From: an uncultured bacterium
GTDB taxonomy: Bacteria > Desulfobacterota > WTBG01
Assembly (NCBI GenBank): GCA_938024025.1
Contig: CALJBY010000118.1
Location: forward strand, 1 to 9,622
Direction of reading: 5' to 3'
Length of the DNA: 9,622 nucleotides
Numbering within the stretch: position 1 is the first letter of the stretch; each line of letters starts with the position of its first letter. The translations under genes and the position numbers were made by a program. Below, in pieces: positions 6,258-9,622 of the stretch. The notes below the pieces were generated by a model, which did not search any database, had not been told where the DNA came from, and worked only from the letters and a program-made list of their open reading frames with translations.

Positions 6258-7862
6258 TTATATCATCAATCCTTTTTTTATACCGATTTCTTCCAGTGAT
6301 TCTTCCACTCCTTCACAGGTCATAATCATTTTTGCAGCTTTGAGACCAGATATAACCGTTGACATTACCCCAATCGCTGGCTGTGTCCAGTGACCACTTA
6401 AAAATAGATTTTTTACCGGAGTCTGTTGTGCTAACCGTTTTGGACCCACCTGCTGGGGACTGAGGGCCCACCCAATGCTGGCATCAGTGCCAGTCATGGC
6501 GTACTGGTCAATGGTTTCAGGGGTCCATAGCTCCTGATAAACGATATGGGAAGAAAGGCCCGGAATAACCTTTTCAGCCCGCTTGATCATGAGTTCAACC
6601 GCCCGGTTACGCCACTCGGTATTTTCCCAGCCTGCCGATGGAACCGGTATGGTGTGTATCACCAGTGCTGTCTTTCCTTCCGGTGCAGAGCCGGGATCGC
6701 TCAGTGGGGCGAGTTGAAACCGGAAAAAAGGATCTAAACCATTTTCTTGTACCATCTTCCCTGCGACATTCCTGAAGTGTTCGTCCGTATCATAGGTTGA
6801 GCTGTGAATGTGGAGTGCCGGGAGAAATCCCATCCGCTTCAAATCCATATCCAAACCTAAAAAAAGAGCTGAAAATGGTGGGGTTGGTTCAAGTTTATTA
6901 AGGCTATTTATAAACTTCTTCGATAGTTTTTCTTTCCCGATCAGGTTGTTAAAGGTCTGACGGGCAGCAGCATTTGACACAACATACTTCCCTTTAATTT
7001 TTCTCGGTTCTGAAGGGTTTGCGCCCTCCCCTTGGTTAACCGCACCGGATGATTTGATTAGTGACACTCCACATGCTGTATTATTCTCAAGTACTATTTT
7101 GTCCACGAGGTGCCCCAGTAGCACTTCTCCCCCATTATCTTCTATAGCCTTCACAAAGGCGTTGGAGACAGCCTGGGCCCCCCCCCTAACGTGCGGATTC
7201 GATAAGCCACCCTCAATGAGTAATCCAGCTATACCGACCAGCGACATCCTGGATGGGGGCAGATTTGCACAGGTCGAGTTAATCGAAAGCACAGCCTTGA
7301 GTTTAGGATCAGTTACGTAGTCATTGACAAAAGAGACAATGCCTTTGCCCATATTGCGAACCAGGGTAGGACATTTGAAGAGGATGCGGGCTATATCACC
7401 GGGACCCGTTCCGAGGAAGGATGCATAGTCAGCCTGCCGGTAAATAGTTACAAGCTTGTCAAAGAATGCCCGTATACCTTTTTCCTCGTGGGGGAAAAGT
7501 TTAATCAGCTGTTCGATCAGCTTCTGGCGTGCCTCTTCACCTCCAGAGTAGAGCACATAATCGAAATCAGGCAAATGTACATGATAGCCCTGCTCTAGTG
7601 GTAAGAACTCTATATTGTTATCTATCCCCAACGCTTTAGTCAAGCGCTCAAAGACCCCGTCCTTTTTCGTGGTTCCCGTCATAATTGAGGCTGCCGGCGT
7701 AAAAGTGAAACCGTTCCGCTTGTAGCTTGAGCAGAGTCCCCCCGGTTGCAGATTCTGTTCTACAACAAGCACTTGCATGCCCTTATGGGCAAGCCATGCC
7801 CCACAGGTCAGTCCACCCATGCCTGCCCCTATGATTATCACATCATAGGTTTCACGTTTCAT
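6258..7862 (-). CDS. FAD-dependent oxidoreductase of the phytoene desaturase/carotenoid isomerase (CrtI-like) family
   Basis: From the ATG at 7862 this is a 534-residue flavoprotein of normal length for CrtI-like amine-oxidase-fold enzymes. The N-terminus has the dinucleotide-binding motif (GAGMGG, G12, G14, G17) with Glu35 at the end of the second strand, then NLQPGGLCSS, the family PGG block. A C-terminal FAD segment, NLFLSGHWTQPAIGV followed by STVISGLKAA (about 488-520), has SGH where many relatives have GD. The family desaturates, isomerises or saturates polyene and retinoid-like substrates. No phytoene synthase or other carotenoid gene lies nearby, so a carotenoid role is not supported and the substrate is open. 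The ATG at 7874 lies just upstream of the GGGAGG ribosome binding site, so I reject it. The gene ends 81 bases before the propeller gene on the same strand. Confidence 0.88.
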   Translation of the reverse strand: MKRETYDVIIIGAGMGGLTCGAWLAHKGMQVLVVEQNLQPGGLCSSYKRNGFTFTPAASIMTGTTKKDGVFERLTKALGIDNNIEFLPLEQGYHVHLPDFDYVLYSGGEEARQKLIEQLIKLFPHEEKGIRAFFDKLVTIYRQADYASFLGTGPGDIARILFKCPTLVRNMGKGIVSFVNDYVTDPKLKAVLSINSTCANLPPSRMSLVGIAGLLIEGGLSNPHVRGGAQAVSNAFVKAIEDNGGEVLLGHLVDKIVLENNTACGVSLIKSSGAVNQGEGANPSEPRKIKGKYVVSNAAARQTFNNLIGKEKLSKKFINSLNKLEPTPPFSALFLGLDMDLKRMGFLPALHIHSSTYDTDEHFRNVAGKMVQENGLDPFFRFQLAPLSDPGSAPEGKTALVIHTIPVPSAGWENTEWRNRAVELMIKRAEKVIPGLSSHIVYQELWTPETIDQYAMTGTDASIGWALSPQQVGPKRLAQQTPVKNLFLSGHWTQPAIGVMSTVISGLKAAKMIMTCEGVEESLEEIGIKKGLMI

Positions 7863-7866
7863 CTTT

Positions 7867-7872
7867 CCTCCC
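7867..7872 (-). promoter_or_regulatory. Ribosome binding site fixing the CrtI-like start
   Basis: GGGAGG on the minus strand lies 4 nt before the ATG at 7862 and only 1 nt after the in-frame ATG at 7874. It can serve only the former, which sets the start at MKRETYDV. Confidence 0.65.
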
Positions 7873-7965
7873 ATTTCTACCTACAGTTTTTACAAAACCG
7901 AACCACAAAAAATTTAAATGCCTTAAATGAACTACACTGCCTGGAATGCCTAAATTAAAAACATA

Positions 7966-8231
7966 AAACCACGAAGCACGAAGAAAAACTAAAAAATAAA
8001 GCAGTCAGAAGACAGGAGTCAGAATCCACACATTTTGAATTTTGGAATTGGGATTGCGGATTGAAAAGATGAGCATGCAACATTGAACGGCCAACTTCCA
8101 ATATAGAATCTATTTTGTTTTCCATTCAACATTCGATGTTGAGCGTTGAATGTTCGACGTTCATTTTTCCCTGCAACCCCAAATCCGCAATCCGAAATTG
8201 AAAGTTAACCTCTCTGTGTCCTCTGTGGTTT
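7966..8231. repeat. Composite inverted-repeat element filling the intergenic gap
   Basis: No gene is visible in 7875-8230. Terminal AAACCAC (7966-7972) and GTGGTTT (8225-8231) are inverted, and the right end overlaps the AOR stop codon. Inside lie GGATTGCGGATT (8051-8062) with AATCCGCAATCC (8182-8193), a perfect 12-bp pair, and CATTCAAC (8123-8130) with GTTGAATG (8145-8152). Motifs such as AACCACGAAGCACGAAG, CAGTCAGAAGACAGGAGTCA and CTCTGTGTCCTCTGTGG resemble dispersed intergenic repeats I recall from several anaerobic and planctomycete-like genomes. There is no transposase. The nested pairs could form a long hairpin. Positions 7875-7965 are AT-rich with nothing recognisable. Confidence 0.55.
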
Positions 8232-9622
8232 CATAGTTTCTTTCTTCCTTTCTGTAAATAGAGATCATCAGCTACATCCTCTAATCCCACCTCATTGAGC
8301 TTCTCTCTCGTAGGCCACCCCGTTTTGATGTCAAAACCGGATTCAGTGTAATAATCATCGAGCATGGCATCGAAATTATGAATACGCTGGCCATCATATT
8401 TACCACCCTTTACGGGTTCCTGGAGTATTCTTTTGGGAAGGGTATCATCCTTGCGGGTGAACCCTTCCCGGGCATTGAAGGCCCGTTGTACACAGATCGT
8501 TCTTTCCCCCACCTGGAGATATTCTTTCAGGGTACTGTCCCTGCCTGTTATAGCAGTATAGGCCTCCAGGGTCTGTTGCACGGAAGGAATATTAAAGAGG
8601 GCGGGATAGAGACAGACCCCGATACAATTTGAGGCAACCGTAAACTCCTTATAGGGCTTGTACCATTTGGCAATACCCTCTTCCTTGCTGGGGTCAGGCT
8701 TTTCTTTCAAACCGGTTATCTCCTCAAACAATACACCCATATCAATCGGAAACCCCCAGGGGCGCACAACAGATGCCCCCCGCTCGGCAGTTGCAGCGGT
8801 TAAAGCAGATGCTTTATTCTGACGCCACTCATCACCATCAAGCTCCATGCCCTTAACGTGCATGGCGTACTCCTTAGTTCCCCCTCCAACCATCTCTGCC
8901 GCTTTCTTTACTCCCTCGGCAAGGATATTGCCAAACCCCTTACGCTCAATAAGCATTTCCATCATTTCGACTGACCCTTTGCCATCACCCCAGTTGAGCT
9001 TCATTCCTCCGGTCACCTCCGTCGATAGCAATCCGCGCTGCTGACACTCCATCATCCACGCTGCCAGCTCAGATGCCGAGTTTACACATAATCCATTCTT
9101 GTTGCAGAGTTCGGTAATCTTGCATATGGCGTCCACATCCGTTATGCCGCATTTCCAGCCCCAATTCCAGTAGGCCTCTGCCATGGGGCCACCCGTCTCA
9201 GTCCCTTTAAAGTCTCCCTTTTTAACCCTGCTGATAACACCACACCCTATGGGACACGCATAGCAGGACCGGTGCTCCTGTTCCAGGCTTTGGAGTATAT
9301 TTTCAATATAGAGTTTATTGCCATCTTTCCATCCACCTTCCTGAAAATGCTTGTAACCAAAATCCTGCAATTCAGCAACCGTTTGATTAAAGGCCGCAGA
9401 ACTTCCCTGCTTCAGGGCCTGGATGGGCGGACTTTCCTTCAATGCCTCTATGATGTCACGTCTAATCTCACCCAGGCGGGAACTATCGTGCAGGGCAACT
9501 TTCCCCGTTCCCCTGATGGCAATGGCCTTGAGATTCTTTGACCCCATAACGGCACCGCTCCCACCTTTACCGGCAAAACGGATATAGTTAGCTACACTTG
9601 AGAGACGGACCATGCGTTCCCC
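8231..9622 (-). CDS. Aldehyde:ferredoxin oxidoreductase family protein (N-terminus outside window)
   Basis: The frame is open through base 9622 and starts GERMVRLSSVANY, matching an internal AOR block, so the true start lies beyond the window; 463 residues are visible before the TGA at 8231-8233. AGKGGSGAVMGSKNLKAIA is the typical family pterin-region block. CYACPIGC gives three [4Fe-4S] ligands (C120, C123, C127 in the visible part), and SNCIGVC later supplies the usual fourth-ligand region. AFNAREGFTRKDDTLPKR matches the same segment in the left-edge paralogue. Where that paralogue has AAYDPRG and GQGLSYA, this one has DGDEWRQ and KASALTAATAERG, so the two probably differ in substrate. It should be a cytoplasmic tungsten or molybdenum enzyme using ferredoxin. 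Its C-terminus extends about 20 residues past the usual end (VADDLYLQKGRKKL). The CrtI-like gene lies downstream on the same strand but beyond 368 bases of repeats. Confidence 0.93.
   Translation of the reverse strand, partial: GERMVRLSSVANYIRFAGKGGSGAVMGSKNLKAIAIRGTGKVALHDSSRLGEIRRDIIEALKESPPIQALKQGSSAAFNQTVAELQDFGYKHFQEGGWKDGNKLYIENILQSLEQEHRSCYACPIGCGVISRVKKGDFKGTETGGPMAEAYWNWGWKCGITDVDAICKITELCNKNGLCVNSASELAAWMMECQQRGLLSTEVTGGMKLNWGDGKGSVEMMEMLIERKGFGNILAEGVKKAAEMVGGGTKEYAMHVKGMELDGDEWRQNKASALTAATAERGASVVRPWGFPIDMGVLFEEITGLKEKPDPSKEEGIAKWYKPYKEFTVASNCIGVCLYPALFNIPSVQQTLEAYTAITGRDSTLKEYLQVGERTICVQRAFNAREGFTRKDDTLPKRILQEPVKGGKYDGQRIHNFDAMLDDYYTESGFDIKTGWPTREKLNEVGLEDVADDLYLQKGRKKL

Noticed and set aside
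6258..7862. Carotenoid biosynthesis locus
   Set aside because: Only a CrtI-like flavoprotein is present. No phytoene synthase or other carotenoid gene is in the window, and the family covers many other substrates.
1..9622. General UGA reassignment (for example UGA as Trp or Gly)
   Set aside because: Both AOR genes end naturally at TGA at the expected family C-terminus, and five other large genes contain no internal TGA.

Overview
The window looks like a piece of chromosome from an anaerobic, respiring bacterium. The evidence is two tungsten/molybdenum aldehyde:ferredoxin oxidoreductase (AOR) family genes, an exported tetraheme cytochrome c fusion, and one gene that reads best as a selenoprotein. 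A Desulfobacterota-like (deltaproteobacterial) source would fit, but this is inference: no rRNA or marker gene is present.

Layout. Positions 1-1767 (+ strand) hold the C-terminal part of an AOR-family gene cut by the window edge, then a short-chain dehydrogenase (SDR). They are probably co-transcribed and end at a strong hairpin terminator at 1792-1824. Positions 1842-4666 (- strand) hold a three-gene set, in transcription order: a metallophosphoesterase-like/tetraheme cytochrome c protein with an in-frame UGA, an unrecognised exported protein, and a small PilZ-domain protein. Positions 4688-5033 have no gene and carry palindromic repeats. Positions 5034-6176 (-) hold an exported seven-repeat, probably beta-propeller protein with a CFI-box-like C-terminus, interrupted by an in-frame TGA. 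Positions 6258-7862 (-) encode a phytoene-desaturase-like FAD oxidoreductase. Positions 7875-8230 are a non-coding patchwork of inverted repeats. Positions 8231-9622 (-) hold a second AOR-family gene, cut by the right edge.

The most interesting point is the UGA at 4520-4522. It lies inside a continuous reading frame. A signal peptide and the start of a phosphoesterase-like fold precede it, and the conserved-looking NPLGGVARRA block and four CXXCH heme sites follow it. It sits exactly where this family is expected to have the second Cys of a C-G-C motif, and a hairpin of suitable geometry follows 21 nt downstream. This suggests selenocysteine and an exported Cys-Gly-Sec redox site joined to a tetraheme cytochrome. 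The second in-frame TGA (5934-5936) falls at a non-cysteine, variable repeat position and is more likely a nonsense mutation or a sequence error.

How the genes might work together: the AOR and SDR on the left plausibly interconvert acids, aldehydes and alcohols with ferredoxin and NAD(H). The three-gene minus-strand set looks like an exported redox module with a c-di-GMP-responsive partner. No direct functional link between these blocks can be shown from sequence alone.
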